From Bradyrhizobium algeriense (GTDB lineage Bacteria > Pseudomonadota > Alphaproteobacteria > Rhizobiales > Xanthobacteraceae), in assembly GCF_003062295.1 (NCBI RefSeq), contig NZ_PYCN01000029.1, positions 1 to 64,000 of the forward strand: DNA of 64,000 nt, written 5' to 3'. Made by a program: the position numbers and the translations under genes. The notes beneath the pieces were generated by a model. It was given only the letters and a program-made list of their open reading frames with translations, made no database searches and had not been told where the DNA came from. Numbering within the stretch: position 1 is the first letter of the stretch; the number at the start of each line of letters is the position of its first letter. Positions 32,347 to 41,457 of the stretch are shown piece by piece.

Positions 32347-34058
32347 TAATTTCGTACCGACCACGCCAGAAGCAGGATGACGAGCACGATCAGGCCTGCG
32401 GACAGGCTCTTCCAGAAAACGAGCGGATCGCGGTCGTAGAGCGAGCGCCGTGATGCGACGGCCGGCTTGGCCCACATCGCGCCATTCTCGAGCTCGTGCG
32501 AGAACTCGATGACGTCGCCGTAGCGCTGCAGCGGATCGACGTTGAGCGCCTTGCCTACCACCGCATCCAGCCAGGCCGGCAGGTCGGCGCGATAGCGGGA
32601 GAGGGAAGCGGGCTTGCCGAAGCGGGGCCGCGAGAACGGCTCGATCTCGCCATAGGGATAGGCGGCGGTGAACGTCCGGTACACGGTGACGCCGAGCGCA
32701 TAGAGATCGGAAAACTCGTCGCCGGGCCGCCCGCCGAACAGCTCCGGCGCCATGTAGCTCGCCGTGCCCGGAATATCCTCGGCCGGGAAATCCTCGAGCA
32801 GCGGAACGCGCGCGACGCCGAGGTCGACCAGCCGCAATCCGCCGGCCTTCAGCAGGATCACGTTGTCGGGCTTGATGTCGCGATGGATGATGCCGGCACG
32901 ATGCAAGGTGGCGACCGCGCGCGCCAGCTTGGTCGCGATCCCGATGCCTTCAGACAGCGAAAGTTGCGGCGAACGATTCAGCCGCTGTTCCAGCGTCTCG
33001 CCTTCGTAAAGCGGCATCACCGAATAGAGGCGGGTCTGCCGTTCGGCGGGCAGTTCGACGATTTCTCCGATCCACAGGCTTCGCACGCGCGCGGCGACCC
33101 ACGCCTCGCGGACGAAGGCGAGGCGATAGGAGCCCTCGCTGGCCACGCGCGGATGCGGAAACTTCAGCACGAGTTCGCGGCCTTGTCGTTTGTCGATCGC
33201 CTTGAACAGCCGGCTGTAGCGGCCATCAGACAATATTTCGCCGAGCGTGAAATCGTCGACGACGTCGCCGGTTTCGGGCAAATCCAGAATCGGAAGCGTC
33301 GCGATCGAGTGGGTGAGTTCGTCGCGGTCGGCGGGCGGCAGGTCGACGACGTCGAGCACCAGCGCGGTCATGTTGTCGCTGGAGCCGGCATCCATCGCCG
33401 CGTCGACCAGTGCGCGTGCGGATTCTTCCGGCGAGGTGCGCTCGCTCAACAGCACCTGCAGCCGGTGATCGGCCAACACGCCATGAACGCCGTCGCTGCA
33501 GATCAGCAACCTGTCGTGCTGGCGCAGTCCGACGGTGGCGTAATCGAAGCGGGCAAAATCCTCGAAGCCGATGGCGCGGTTGAGCAGATGCGCGAGATCG
33601 CCGCGGCCGGCGATGTGGTCGGTGGTCAGCCGCTCCAGTCGTCCCTCGCTCAGGCGATAGGCGCGGGTGTCGCCGATATGAATGATGTGGCAAAGCCGCC
33701 GCGACAGGATGATCGACGAGAAGGCGCAGCTCATGCCGCTGAGCAGGGGATCGGTGCGGCCTTGCGTGTAGATCCAGCTGTTGGCGGCTTCCAGCGAACG
33801 CGAGGCCCGGCGGCGAACACCGAGTGTTTCGGGGAGGGAGTAATAGGCGTCGATGAAGCAGCGAACTGCGAGCTCGGCGGCTTCGCGCCCGCCCTTGTGT
33901 CCGCCGACGCCATCGGCGACCGCGGCGACGATGTCGCGGTTGCCCCCGCCGGACCGGCCGAGGCAGGTCCCGACATAATCCTCATTGGCGGAGCGCTTGC
34001 CGGTTTCGCTGACGAAGCCGACGCGAACCCCGAGATTTCGTTGCGAACCGATCGTCAC
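32346..34058 (-). CDS. PP2C phosphatase-Ser/Thr kinase fusion, tail-anchored
   Basis: 570 residues from GTG 34058. Residues 1-250 are a PP2C-type phosphatase: RSANEDYVG, DGVGGHKGG, and a CSDGVHGVL metal site. Residues about 270-530 are a protein kinase: LVLKFPHP (ATP-site Lys), HRDIKPDNVILL catalytic loop, DLG in place of DFG, and a GTASYMAPE P+1 segment. Only one membrane helix exists, at the extreme C-terminus (about 548-567), so both domains face the cytoplasm and the protein is tail-anchored. It follows narK by 28 bases on the same strand and so is probably transcribed with it, suggesting a nitrate- or nitrogen-linked signalling role. Confidence 0.9.
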   Translation of the reverse strand: MTIGSQRNLGVRVGFVSETGKRSANEDYVGTCLGRSGGGNRDIVAAVADGVGGHKGGREAAELAVRCFIDAYYSLPETLGVRRRASRSLEAANSWIYTQGRTDPLLSGMSCAFSSIILSRRLCHIIHIGDTRAYRLSEGRLERLTTDHIAGRGDLAHLLNRAIGFEDFARFDYATVGLRQHDRLLICSDGVHGVLADHRLQVLLSERTSPEESARALVDAAMDAGSSDNMTALVLDVVDLPPADRDELTHSIATLPILDLPETGDVVDDFTLGEILSDGRYSRLFKAIDKRQGRELVLKFPHPRVASEGSYRLAFVREAWVAARVRSLWIGEIVELPAERQTRLYSVMPLYEGETLEQRLNRSPQLSLSEGIGIATKLARAVATLHRAGIIHRDIKPDNVILLKAGGLRLVDLGVARVPLLEDFPAEDIPGTASYMAPELFGGRPGDEFSDLYALGVTVYRTFTAAYPYGEIEPFSRPRFGKPASLSRYRADLPAWLDAVVGKALNVDPLQRYGDVIEFSHELENGAMWAKPAVASRRSLYDRDPLVFWKSLSAGLIVLVILLLAWSVRN

Positions 34059-34086
34059 CCGCGGCCTGTCAAGTTAGCGCGCGTCG

Positions 34087-35346
34087 TCAGACCCGCGCTC
34101 CCGATGCGGCGCCCCAAGTGGTGCGCCAGCGCACCTTGACCATGGCAAGTCCGAGGAAACCAAGCAACGCCAGCAGGCCGAAAAACACGAAGCCCGCGCC
34201 GAAACCGCCGGTCATTCCCTTGGCGACGCCAAGTGCCTTGGCAAGGAAGAAACCGCCGATGCCGCCCGCGCAGCCGACCATGCCGGTCATCAGGCCGATC
34301 TCCTGACGGAAGCGGAGAGGAATGAGCTGAAACACGGCGCCATTGCCCATGCCGAGCGCGAGGACGCCGATCGAGAACAGCGATACCGAGATCCAGGCGA
34401 TCCGCGGCATCTCGGTGAGCGCCCAGCCCCCAGGCGTCGGCGCGGCCGGTCCTTCCGGCATGAAGGCGATGACGAGATAGGCCGCCACGACGACCCCAAA
34501 AAACATCGACAATGAGGGGATGCCGCCGATGCGGTCGGCGAGCAGGCCACCGACCGGGCGGAAACCCGAACCGAAGGCGACGATCAAGGAAACCAGCAGG
34601 CCCGCCGCAACGCCTGATACGTGATACTGCACGCTGAAATACAGCGGCAAGGCGTTGGCCAGTCCGACAAAGCCGCCGAAGGTGATGAAGTAGAAGAACA
34701 TGAACCAGCGGCTGTCGGGATCGCGCAGCAACGCACCATAAGCCTTCAGCGAAACCGGTTTCCGCTCTCCGGGCGCATCCTTGGCGGCGTAGATGTAGTA
34801 GGCGAGGATCAGCACCATCGGAACGAGCAGTACGCCGAACACGGCCTGCCAGCCCCAGTGTTCGGCGATCGACGGTGCGAACATCGTGTCGAGCACGACA
34901 CCCATATTGCCGGCGCCGGCGATCCCCATCACCACGCCTTGATATTGCGGCGGATACCAGCGGCTTGCCTGCGGCAGCGCCACTGCGAACGAGGCGCCGC
35001 CGATGCCGAGCGCGAGACCGAAGATCTCCACCGACAGCTTGGTTGGAAGGCCGAAGTAGCAAACCCACGCGGTCGCGGCGATGACGACGATTTGCGCGAC
35101 AATTCCGGTCCGTTTGGCGCCGAACAGATCGGCGAGCAGGCCCATCGGCACCCGCAGCAATGCGCCGGCCAGAACCGGAATCGCGACAAGCGTGAACTTC
35201 TCGTCGACGGCGAGGTTCATGTCGCTCACGATGTAGACGATCAACGGACCGAGCGCGACCCAGGCCATGAAGCTGATGTCGAAATAGAGGAAGGCGGCGA
35301 GCAGCGTGGGCCAGTGGCCAGCCTTCTTGAACTCAGCAAACTTCAT
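34087..35346 (-). CDS. narK: Nitrate/nitrite transporter, NarK-type MFS
   Basis: 419 residues and about 12 membrane helices; start ATG 35346 (MKFAEFKKAGHWPTLLAAFL). NNP-family features: the helix-1 DISFMAWVALGPL pattern, RVPMGLLADLFGAKRTG (MFS loop 2-3), and two glycine-rich nitrate signatures, FAVALPQASRWYPPQYQG in the first half with AGAGNMG, and MTGMVGCAGGIGGFFL in the second. Divergent from nirB-nirD-nasA, it supplies nitrate for assimilation. A sigma-54 promoter match lies about 120-135 bases upstream. Confidence 0.92.
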   Translation of the reverse strand: MKFAEFKKAGHWPTLLAAFLYFDISFMAWVALGPLIVYIVSDMNLAVDEKFTLVAIPVLAGALLRVPMGLLADLFGAKRTGIVAQIVVIAATAWVCYFGLPTKLSVEIFGLALGIGGASFAVALPQASRWYPPQYQGVVMGIAGAGNMGVVLDTMFAPSIAEHWGWQAVFGVLLVPMVLILAYYIYAAKDAPGERKPVSLKAYGALLRDPDSRWFMFFYFITFGGFVGLANALPLYFSVQYHVSGVAAGLLVSLIVAFGSGFRPVGGLLADRIGGIPSLSMFFGVVVAAYLVIAFMPEGPAAPTPGGWALTEMPRIAWISVSLFSIGVLALGMGNGAVFQLIPLRFRQEIGLMTGMVGCAGGIGGFFLAKALGVAKGMTGGFGAGFVFFGLLALLGFLGLAMVKVRWRTTWGAASGARV

Positions 35347-35465
35347 CGAGCAGCCTCGAACATCGGCGCGTGATACCGCGCAAGCGCGGTGATCTCGGCA
35401 CAAAGGGATTTAATTTTGGGATGCGAGTCGTCTCGTCGTTGAGACTTTACTCTGGTCGCAATATC

Positions 35466-35481
35466 AGCAATTCGTGTGCCA
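35466..35481 (-). promoter_or_regulatory. Sigma-54 promoter match for narK
   Basis: On the minus strand: TGGCAC (35481-35476), five bases, TTGCT (35470-35466). This equals the -24/-12 consensus TGGCAC-N5-TTGCW at every consensus position. Transcription would begin near 35454, giving a leader of about 108 bases before narK. Confidence 0.75.
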
Positions 35482-35761
35482 GAAAAACAAGCGCGCCACT
35501 TTGCGTGTATTTGCAGTGTCTTGCGGCGCGTGGATAACCTGCCGCGAATGCGGCCCTTGCTCCGTTTGTTGGCAAAAGCAGCCGCTCGAGCGTGCAGTGT
35601 GGTGTTTTATTATGCGGTTCCGGCTATTGACGGAAAAACGCGCCTGAAAAGCCGCCTATCCGTGTCGTGCCGGTTCCGCGGGCAAATTGACGCTCGCTGA
35701 TGGTTAAGCATTCGTGTTGTGCACAATGGGTAGCCCAGGAGGGTGATTTTTTGGGCATTCA

Positions 35762-35777
35762 TGCACGCCCTGGTGCA
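35762..35777. promoter_or_regulatory. NtrC-like palindrome
   Basis: TGCAC-GCCCTG-GTGCA. NtrC sites follow TGCAC-N7-GTGCA; here the spacer is six instead of seven. It lies about 100 bases upstream of the inferred nirB start point, a normal enhancer distance for sigma-54 promoters. Confidence 0.45.
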
Positions 35778-35839
35778 GCCAACTGACGATTCATCGGCTG
35801 AAGCCGTGCGTTGCGCCCGGAAAAATACGGACCTGGTGT

Positions 35840-35855
35840 TGGCACGTCTCTTGAA
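35840..35855 (+). promoter_or_regulatory. Sigma-54 promoter match for nirB
   Basis: TGGCACG (35840-35846), TCTC, TTGAA (35851-35855). It differs from TGGCACG-N4-TTGCA only at the C of the -12 element. The predicted start point is near 35866, about 127 bases before the nirB ATG. Confidence 0.6.
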
Positions 35856-35992
35856 TACCCAAGATATAGATCGTCATAGCCGATGATCCTTTGCCCGCCG
35901 ATGGGCGCTCCCCAATCATCAATACTTTTTGCCAATCGACGATGCAGAGCTGCGTCGCCGAGCGGGACCATCGGAAATCTGGAAGGCAGGGC

Positions 35993-38452
35993 ATGCTCGA
36001 GAAAGTAAACAAGCAAAAGTTGGTGGTGATCGGCAACGGCATGGCCGGCATTCGCACGGTCGAAGTGCTGCTGGATCGTGCCCCCGACCTCTATGACATC
36101 ACCGTCTTCGGTTCCGAGCCCTACGGCAATTACAACCGGATTCTGCTGTCGCCCGTGCTCGCCGGCGAGAAGACCGTCAACGACATCATGCTCAACACGG
36201 AGCAGTGGTACGAGGATAACGGGATCACGCTGCGCAAGGGCGAAATGATCGAGATGATCGATCGGCGTACCTGCGAAGTCGTCACCGCGGAAGGCGCGCG
36301 GGTGCCTTACGATCGCCTGCTGATCGCCACCGGCTCGAACCCGATCATGTTGCCGCTGCCGGGCAAGGACCTTCCGGGCGTCATCGGCTTTCGCGACATT
36401 CAGGACGTCGAGCGCATGGTTCAGGCCTCGACGAGCTACAAGAACGCCGTCGTCATTGGCGGCGGCCTGCTCGGTCTCGAAGCCGCCAACGGCCTGATGA
36501 AGCGCGGCATGAACGTCACCGTGGTGCATCTGCTCGACACGCTGATGGAGCGCCAGCTCGATCAGGTCGCGGGCGGATTGCTGCGCAAGTCGCTGGAAGA
36601 GCGCGGCATGGTGTTCAAGATGCCCGCGCAGACGGAAGCGATCCTGGGCGAGGATCGCGTGACCGGCGTGCGCTTTGCCGACGGCGAGGAACTCCCCGCC
36701 GACCTGGTCGTGATGGCGGTCGGCATCCGCCCGAATGTCGAGCTGGCGCGCAAGGCAGGGCTCTATTGCGAGCGCGGCATCGTCGTCTCCGACACCATGC
36801 AGACCTACGACGGACGAATCTATGCGGTCGGCGAATGCGTGCAGCATCGTCGCCAGACATACGGCCTCGTCGCTCCCCTGTTCGACCAGGCCAAGGTTTG
36901 CGCCAACCACCTCGCCATGAAGGGTTTTGCCACCTATGACGGGTCGGTCGTTTCGACCAAACTGAAGGTGACCGGGATCGACCTGTTCTCCGCCGGCGAC
37001 TTCGCGCCGGGTGCGGACAAGGAAGAGATCGTCATGCAGGACGCTTCCCGCGGCGTCTATAAGCGGATCATCCTGCGCGACAAGAAAATCATCGGCGCCG
37101 TGCTCTATGGCGATACCATCGACGGCCCCTGGTATTTCCAGCATCTGCGCGACGGCACTGATGTTTCGCAAATGCGCGAGCGGCTGGTGTTCGGCGCCGC
37201 CAATCTCGGCGATGGCGGTCACAGCGGCAAGAACTCGGTTGCCGCCATGAGCGACGAGGCGGAAATCTGCGGATGCAACGGCGTCTGCAAGGGTGCGATC
37301 GTCAAGGCGATCAGCGAAAAGAAACTGTTCACGATCGACGACGTGCGGGCCCACACCAAGGCCTCGTCGTCCTGCGGCTCCTGTACCGGCCTGGTCGAGC
37401 AGGTGCTCGCCTTCACGCTGGGCGGCGACTATTCGGCGGCCCCGAAGGTCAAGCCGATGTGCGCATGCACCGATCACAGCCATGACGACGCGCGGCGCGT
37501 CATCATCGAGAACTCATTGAAGACCATTCCCGATGTCATGAGGTTCATGGACTGGAAGACGCCGAACGGGTGCCACTCCTGCCGGCCCGCCCTCAACTAT
37601 TACCTGCTCGCCACCTGGCCCGGCGAGTATCGCGACGATCAGCAGTCGCGCTACATCAACGAACGCGTCCACGCCAATATCCAGAAGGACGGGACCTATT
37701 CGGTCGTGCCGCGGATGTGGGGCGGCGTCACGACGCCGGATGAACTGCGTGCCATCGCCGACGTCGCGGACAAGTTCAAGATTCCGACGGTCAAGGTGAC
37801 CGGCGGGCAGCGCATCGACCTTCTCGGCGTGAAGAAGGAGGATTTGCCCGCGGTCTGGGCCGACCTCAACGATGCGGGCATGGTGTCGGGCCACGCCTAT
37901 GCCAAGGGGCTGCGCACGGTGAAGACCTGCGTCGGTTCGGAATGGTGTCGTTTCGGCACACAGGATTCGACCGGCCTCGGCATCAAGATCGAGAAATTCA
38001 TGTGGGGCTCGTGGACGCCGGCCAAGGTGAAGCTCGCCGTATCCGGTTGCCCGCGCAACTGCGCGGAAGCCACCTGCAAGGACGTCGGCGTCGTCTGCGT
38101 CGATTCCGGATTCGAGATCCATTTCGCCGGCGCCGCCGGTCTTCACATCAAGGGGACCGAATTCCTGACCAAGGTCGCGACCGAAGAGGAGACGCTCGAA
38201 GTCATTGCCGCGCTGACACAGCTCTATCGCGAGCAGGGTTGGTATCTGGAGCGCATGTACAAGTGGTGCGATCGGATCGGTCTCGATGCCATCCGCAAGC
38301 AGGTGGTCGACGATGTCGCCAACCGCAAGGCGCTGTTCAGCCGCTTCGCTTATTCGCAGCAATTCTCGCAAAGCGATCCGTGGGCGGCGCGCGCCAAACG
38401 CGGTGTCGATCGCAACGAATTCACGCCGCTGGCGGAACTGGAACTCGCATGA
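35993..38452 (+). CDS. nirB: Assimilatory nitrite reductase [NAD(P)H], large subunit
   Basis: 819 residues from ATG 35993 (GGAAGG six bases upstream). It reduces nitrite to ammonium with six electrons in the cytoplasm. Domain order: FAD/NADH reductase (VVIGNGMAGIRTVE at the N-terminus, VVIGGGLLGLEAANGLMKRG about 154), BFD-type [2Fe-2S] domain (ICGCNGVCKGAI about 424, SSCGSCTG), then the ferredoxin-like half-domain and sirohaem/[4Fe-4S] site (TCVGSEWCRFG about 644 and SGCPRNCAEATCKDVG about 683). Full length. It overlaps nirD by four bases. Confidence 0.96.
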   Translation: MLEKVNKQKLVVIGNGMAGIRTVEVLLDRAPDLYDITVFGSEPYGNYNRILLSPVLAGEKTVNDIMLNTEQWYEDNGITLRKGEMIEMIDRRTCEVVTAEGARVPYDRLLIATGSNPIMLPLPGKDLPGVIGFRDIQDVERMVQASTSYKNAVVIGGGLLGLEAANGLMKRGMNVTVVHLLDTLMERQLDQVAGGLLRKSLEERGMVFKMPAQTEAILGEDRVTGVRFADGEELPADLVVMAVGIRPNVELARKAGLYCERGIVVSDTMQTYDGRIYAVGECVQHRRQTYGLVAPLFDQAKVCANHLAMKGFATYDGSVVSTKLKVTGIDLFSAGDFAPGADKEEIVMQDASRGVYKRIILRDKKIIGAVLYGDTIDGPWYFQHLRDGTDVSQMRERLVFGAANLGDGGHSGKNSVAAMSDEAEICGCNGVCKGAIVKAISEKKLFTIDDVRAHTKASSSCGSCTGLVEQVLAFTLGGDYSAAPKVKPMCACTDHSHDDARRVIIENSLKTIPDVMRFMDWKTPNGCHSCRPALNYYLLATWPGEYRDDQQSRYINERVHANIQKDGTYSVVPRMWGGVTTPDELRAIADVADKFKIPTVKVTGGQRIDLLGVKKEDLPAVWADLNDAGMVSGHAYAKGLRTVKTCVGSEWCRFGTQDSTGLGIKIEKFMWGSWTPAKVKLAVSGCPRNCAEATCKDVGVVCVDSGFEIHFAGAAGLHIKGTEFLTKVATEEETLEVIAALTQLYREQGWYLERMYKWCDRIGLDAIRKQVVDDVANRKALFSRFAYSQQFSQSDPWAARAKRGVDRNEFTPLAELELA

Positions 38453-38784
38453 GCAACTGGATTGAAATCGGGACGCTGAGCGATATTCCCGTTCTCGGCT
38501 CACGCGTCGTGCGGACGGCGTCCGGAGACATTGCGGTATTCCGGACCGCCGATGACGAGGTGTTCGCGCTCGACGATCGCTGTCCGCACAAGGGCGGGCC
38601 GCTGTCGCAAGGCATCGTCCACAACAAGCGCGTCACCTGTCCGCTGCACAATTTCGTCATTGAGCTCAAAAGCGGAACGGCGGTCGCGCCGGATGAGGGA
38701 TGCACGCGCGCGCATCCGACCAAGGTGGAGAACAACACCGTCTGGCTTTGCATCCAGACGGCGGCGGCCGTGCCCGCCGAGTGA
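38449..38784 (+). CDS. nirD: Nitrite reductase small subunit (Rieske-type)
   Basis: 111 residues, coupled to nirB by ATGA at 38449-38452. Rieske [2Fe-2S] ligands are complete: CPHKGGPLSQG and CPLHNFVIEL (Cys-x-His and Cys-x2-His). NirD proteins in many enteric bacteria have lost these ligands; this one keeps them, so it is the type that can carry a cluster. It leads directly into the nitrate reductase gene. Confidence 0.93.
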   Translation: MSNWIEIGTLSDIPVLGSRVVRTASGDIAVFRTADDEVFALDDRCPHKGGPLSQGIVHNKRVTCPLHNFVIELKSGTAVAPDEGCTRAHPTKVENNTVWLCIQTAAAVPAE

Positions 38785-38796
38785 GGGTGATTGCCC

Positions 38797-41457
38797 GTGC
38801 CAGTGAAGACTAGCTGTCCGTATTGCGGCGTCGGCTGCGGCGTCATCGCTGACAGGGATTCCGCTGGCACGGTGACCGTCCGGGGCGATCCGCTGCATCC
38901 CGCCAATTTCGGGCGGCTGTGTGCGAAGGGCTCAGCGCTGGCCGAGACCATCGGTCTCGAGGGGCGACTGCTTGCTCCCGTGGTCAACGGCCAGGAAACG
39001 AGCTGGGATACGGCGCTCGATCATGTCGCCGAGGGTTTTGCCAGAATCGTCCGCGAGCACGGGCCGGATTCGGTCGCTTTTTATGTCTCCGGCCAGATTC
39101 TGACCGAGGACTATTACGTCATCAACAAGCTCGCCAAGGGTTTTATCGGCACCGCCAACATCGACACCAATTCCCGGCTGTGCATGGCGTCGAGCGTGGC
39201 GGGGCACAAGCGCGCGTTCGGCAGCGACACCGTGCCGGGCTGCTATGAGGATCTCGAAACCGCCGACCTTCTGGTGCTCGTCGGCTCCAATGCCGCCTGG
39301 TGCCATCCGATCCTTTACCAACGCATGGTGGCCGCAAAGGCCAATAATCCTGCCTGCCGCATCGTCGTCATCGATCCGCGGCGGACCGCGACTTGCGAGG
39401 AAGCCGATCTGCACCTGCCGCTTCGCTCGGGCAGCGATTCCGTGCTGTTCAACGGGTTGCTCGCGCATCTCGCGTCGCGCGACGCCATCGACCGCGCGTT
39501 TGTGGATGGATCCACCACCGGCGCCGAAGCCGCGTTGCAACAGGTCGCCGGCCAGACGGTCGCGCAGACTGCCGACATCTGCGGCCTGGCCGAGGGCGCG
39601 GTGGCATTGTTCTTCGACTGGTTCGCCAAAACCGAGCGGGTCGTCACGCTTTATTCGCAGGGCGTCAACCAGTCGAGCAGCGGCGTCGACAAGGTCAATG
39701 CGGTCATCAACTGTCATTTGTTGACCGGCCGTATCGGGCGACCCGGCATGGGGCCGTTCTCGTTGACCGGACAACCCAACGCCATGGGCGGCCGGGAGGT
39801 CGGCGGGCTGGCCAATCAACTTGCCGCCCACATGGAGATCGAAAACCCGCGACACCGCGACATCGTGCAGCGGTTCTGGCAGTCGCCAATTATCGCGGAC
39901 AAGCAGGGCCTCAAGGCCGTCGACATGTTCGACGCGATCGCCGATCGGCGCATCAAGGCGGTGTGGATCATGTCCACCAATCCGCTGGTGAGCCTGCCGG
40001 ATGCCGATCGCGTGCGCCGCGCACTCGATGGGTGCGAGCTCGTCGTCGTCTCCGACTGCATGCACCATACCGACACCACGCGTCATGCCCATGTATTGCT
40101 GCCTGCGCTCACCTGGGGCGAAAAGGACGGCACCGTCACCAACTCCGAACGCCGCATCTCCCGGCAGCGGCGGTTCCTGCCGGCGCCCGGCGCTGCCAGG
40201 GCCGATTGGCAGACGGTCTGCGACGTCGCGCAGCGCATGGGTTTTTCGGGGTTCGACTATCTGAACGCCGCCGCGATCTTCCGCGAGCACGCGAGACTCT
40301 CCAGTTTCGAGAATGAGGGGACGCGCGATTTCGATCTATCCGCCCTGAATACGCTCGACGATCGCGCCTACGACGCGCTTACGCCGATCCAGTGGCCGGT
40401 GACGCGCGAATATCCGACCGGCACGCCGCGGATGTTCGAAACCGGACAATTCTTCACGCCCGACCGCAAGGCGCGTTTCGTGCCGGTGACGCCGCGTGCC
40501 GCCGTGAACGCGACCAGCCGGGACTATCCGCTGGTGCTCAATACCGGGCGGGTCCGCGATCAATGGCACACCATGACGCGGACGGGAAAATCGCCGCGGC
40601 TGCTGGCGCATGTTTTCGAGCCTTGCGCCGAATTCCATCCCGACGATGCGCGCATGGCCGGCGTCGAGAATGGCGGGCTCGCGCGACTGACCAGTCCTTG
40701 GGGCGAGATGGTGGCGCGCGTTGTCGTCACCGCCGAACAGCGGCGCGGCTGCGTGTTCGTGCCGATGCACTGGAACGGCGAATATGCCGGCGATGGCCGG
40801 GTCAACGCGCTGGTCAATCCAGCGACCGATCCGATCTCCGGGCAGCCGGAGTCCAAGCACACGCCGGTCAAGGCGGCAGCCTACTTGCCGAAATGGCATG
40901 CCTTCATTCTCAGCCGCCAGGAGATCGCGCGCCCCGAAGCGGGCTACTGGGTCGGCGGGCTCTCAGGGACTTGCTGGCGGATGGAACTCGCCGGCGACGA
41001 GCGGCCGGCAAGCTGGCGCGACTGGGCGCGTGCACAGCTTCGCGTGGGATATGACGACATCGAATGGATCGCCTATCGCGATCCGAAGGCCGGCCGCTTC
41101 CGCTACGCGGCCGTTCGCGACGGCCGGCTGGAGGGCTGCGTGTTCATCGCACCCGATCACAAGCTGGTCTCGCGATCATGGCTGTCAGGGCTATTCGCAG
41201 AGCAGGCATTGTCAGCGAATGCGAGGATGTCGCTGCTGACGGGGCAGCCGCTCGATGTGGGCCAGGACGTTGGGCCGATCGTCTGCTCGTGCTTCGGCGT
41301 CGGACAGCACCAGATATCGGCCGAAATCAAAAAAGGGGCAGCCAGCGTCGACGAGGTCGGCCGGCGCCTGAAGGCCGGTACCAATTGTGGTGCCTGCAAG
41401 CCGGAAATCGGCAAGCTGCTGCGCGGCGCGGCTGTGCGGGACTCGCAGCCCGCATGA
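38797..41457 (+). CDS. nasA: Assimilatory nitrate reductase catalytic subunit with C-terminal BFD-like domain
   Basis: About 886 residues; GTG 38797 is chosen because AGGG lies nine bases upstream (TTG 38791 is the alternative). Molybdopterin oxidoreductase: the N-terminal [4Fe-4S] ligands are CPYCGVGCGV and RLCAKG, the molybdenum Cys is within NSRLCMASSV, and MGGREVGGLANQLAAH and TNSERRISRQRRFLP are typical of NasA. A C-terminal BFD-like [2Fe-2S] domain (about 830-880: CSCFGVG, NCGACKPEIG) marks the NADH/ferredoxin-linked bacterial Nas type. It is last in nirB-nirD-nasA. Its 3' end overlaps the antisense outer-membrane gene by 131 bases. Confidence 0.95.
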   Translation: MPVKTSCPYCGVGCGVIADRDSAGTVTVRGDPLHPANFGRLCAKGSALAETIGLEGRLLAPVVNGQETSWDTALDHVAEGFARIVREHGPDSVAFYVSGQILTEDYYVINKLAKGFIGTANIDTNSRLCMASSVAGHKRAFGSDTVPGCYEDLETADLLVLVGSNAAWCHPILYQRMVAAKANNPACRIVVIDPRRTATCEEADLHLPLRSGSDSVLFNGLLAHLASRDAIDRAFVDGSTTGAEAALQQVAGQTVAQTADICGLAEGAVALFFDWFAKTERVVTLYSQGVNQSSSGVDKVNAVINCHLLTGRIGRPGMGPFSLTGQPNAMGGREVGGLANQLAAHMEIENPRHRDIVQRFWQSPIIADKQGLKAVDMFDAIADRRIKAVWIMSTNPLVSLPDADRVRRALDGCELVVVSDCMHHTDTTRHAHVLLPALTWGEKDGTVTNSERRISRQRRFLPAPGAARADWQTVCDVAQRMGFSGFDYLNAAAIFREHARLSSFENEGTRDFDLSALNTLDDRAYDALTPIQWPVTREYPTGTPRMFETGQFFTPDRKARFVPVTPRAAVNATSRDYPLVLNTGRVRDQWHTMTRTGKSPRLLAHVFEPCAEFHPDDARMAGVENGGLARLTSPWGEMVARVVVTAEQRRGCVFVPMHWNGEYAGDGRVNALVNPATDPISGQPESKHTPVKAAAYLPKWHAFILSRQEIARPEAGYWVGGLSGTCWRMELAGDERPASWRDWARAQLRVGYDDIEWIAYRDPKAGRFRYAAVRDGRLEGCVFIAPDHKLVSRSWLSGLFAEQALSANARMSLLTGQPLDVGQDVGPIVCSCFGVGQHQISAEIKKGAASVDEVGRRLKAGTNCGACKPEIGKLLRGAAVRDSQPA

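Larger units (their letters stand above)
35347..35992. other. Divergent regulatory region between narK and nirB
   Basis: 646 bases with no supported gene. Besides the promoter matches listed separately, it contains ACCGCGC-AA-GCGCGGT-type dyad (35375-35390) in the narK leader, and a perfect TTGTGCACAA palindrome at 35717-35726. No convincing pair of hexaloop hairpins, which would indicate NasT antitermination, could be drawn by eye. Confidence 0.7.

Noticed and set aside
32496..34139. 547-codon plus-strand frame opposite the PP2C-kinase gene
   Set aside because: Antisense shadow; the minus strand encodes recognisable phosphatase and kinase motifs.
35866..35992. NasT-type antitermination leader for nirB
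   Set aside because: GCCC-GCCGAT-GGGC can be drawn, but the loop lacks the expected A1 and G4 and no second hexaloop hairpin or terminator follows.
35759..37483. 574-codon minus-strand frame opposite nirB
   Set aside because: Pure antisense of nirB; rich in His, Asp and Arg in the way high-GC shadows are. nirB motifs are complete on the plus strand.
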